Source: an uncultured Clostridia bacterium
GTDB lineage: Bacteria > Bacillota > Clostridia > Oscillospirales > Oscillospiraceae
Length of the DNA stretch: 5,457 nt
Assembly (NCBI GenBank): GCA_945946745.1
Contig: CAMEWZ010000114.1
Span: 1-5,457 of the forward strand
Reading direction: 5' to 3'
Below are positions 4,954-5,457 of the stretch, piece by piece. Under the pieces are notes generated by a model. It did not search any database, was not told the origin of the DNA, and saw only the letters and a list, made by a program, of their open reading frames with translations. Position 1 is the stretch's first letter. The number at the start of each line of letters is the position of its first letter. The position numbers and the translations under genes are program-made.

Positions 4954-5457
4954 CTATTCCGGACTCGCCTCCAGAAGCAAGGCTTTTACCGCCAAGGCCG
5001 CCGCGTACCGGGCGCCGCCGAAGGCATCGTAGGGGATAAACGTGACCGCGGAATGATGAATGGAGGGATCATAGATATTTTCCTGGAGAACGGACAGCAG
5101 CCGCTCTTGATTTTGCCGGAACTGCATCAAATGGGCATCCACCAGGACGGTCTCCGGGCTGATGAGGTTCATGATGCTTGCCAGGGAAATGGCCAGATGC
5201 CGGATCGCGTCATTGACGATCAAGTTCACGGCCCGGTCGCCGCATTCCTGGGCGGACAGCACATGGTCGATGGTCAGCTCCTCCGGAGAGGCGACAAGCT
5301 CGGTTAACAGAGTGCCGGTTCCGGCGCGCATCATGGCGCGGCAGCGGCGAAGAACCGCCTTTTCGCTGGAAATCGATTCCAGGCAGCCGTTTTTCCCGCA
5401 GACCGGGCAAGGGGGGCCGTTGGGGTCTACACTGGTGTGTCCAATCTCTCCGGCGCC
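4954..5457 (-). CDS. ROK-family protein, C-terminal part (transcriptional regulator or sugar kinase); 5' end beyond window
   Basis: The open frame runs in from the right edge and gives 167 residues before TAG at 4954-4956, so the N-terminus is missing. Reading from the edge it begins GAGEIGHTSVDPNG and continues CPVCGKNGCLE. This is the ROK signature: a GE-GH histidine followed by a cysteine cluster that binds structural zinc, ending in CLE. Family members are NagC/XylR-type repressors with an N-terminal winged helix, or ROK sugar kinases such as glucokinase; the deciding N-terminal region is not visible. Near the C-terminus SPETVLVDAHLM stands where many ROK proteins have a glycine pair (IIGG), and FGGARYAAALA matches the usual GAA-x-LA helix. 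The weakened glycine motif and its place upstream of a strong catabolic promoter lean towards a regulator, but this is inference. An internal Met codon at 5334 is not the true start, because conserved ROK sequence lies upstream of it. Confidence 0.88.
   Translation of the reverse strand, partial: GAGEIGHTSVDPNGPPCPVCGKNGCLESISSEKAVLRRCRAMMRAGTGTLLTELVASPEELTIDHVLSAQECGDRAVNLIVNDAIRHLAISLASIMNLISPETVLVDAHLMQFRQNQERLLSVLQENIYDPSIHHSAVTFIPYDAFGGARYAAALAVKALLLEASPE

Noticed and set aside
1..5457. Mobile elements, CRISPR arrays, tRNA or rRNA genes
   Set aside because: No transposase or integrase motifs, no regularly spaced repeats, and no tRNA- or rRNA-like segments were seen; non-coding space is limited to the two ends of the operon and three short gaps.

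Overview
The window holds a compact, single-direction gene cluster read from right to left (minus strand). Coding sequence looks GC-rich by eye, while the one sizeable intergenic region is AT-rich. Shine-Dalgarno sites are strong, there is a consensus SigA-type promoter, and the operon ends in a U-tract intrinsic terminator. Together these suggest a GC-rich member of the Clostridia (Bacillota), such as a gut Oscillospiraceae/Lachnospirales-type anaerobe. The organism assignment is an inference from style and protein flavour, not from a marker gene.

In transcription order: (i) the 3' part of a ROK-family gene (regulator or sugar kinase) enters from the right edge and stops at 4954. (ii) A 256-bp intergenic region carries a textbook promoter (TTGACT, 17 bp, TATAAT), a perfect 15-bp dyad upstream of it, and a stem-loop that starts at the predicted transcription start. 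(iii) Four tightly packed genes follow, with gaps of 2, 12 and 18 nt: a class II ketose-bisphosphate aldolase, a triose-phosphate-isomerase-like protein, a LarA-type nickel-pincer-nucleotide racemase/epimerase homologue, and a phosphofructokinase-family sugar-phosphate kinase. (iv) A strong hairpin terminator closes the operon at the left edge.

Kinase, aldolase and isomerase are the three consecutive steps that turn a ketose (phosphate) into triose phosphates. The unusual member is the LarA homologue, which in characterised relatives inverts a hydroxyl-bearing carbon by hydride transfer through a nickel pincer cofactor. Three of the four enzymes depart from their families exactly at substrate-contacting positions: the kinase at the fructose-6-phosphate and phosphoryl-donor sites, the TIM-like protein at its phosphate loops, and the LarA-like protein at the carboxylate-binding and one catalytic-base position. 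The aldolase keeps its zinc and dihydroxyacetone-phosphate motifs. The best reading is a dedicated catabolic branch for an unidentified sugar, polyol or sugar acid that ends at DHAP, probably controlled by the adjacent ROK protein. No transporter, dehydrogenase or nickel-cofactor (larB/larC/larE) gene is in view, so the substrate cannot be named from this window.
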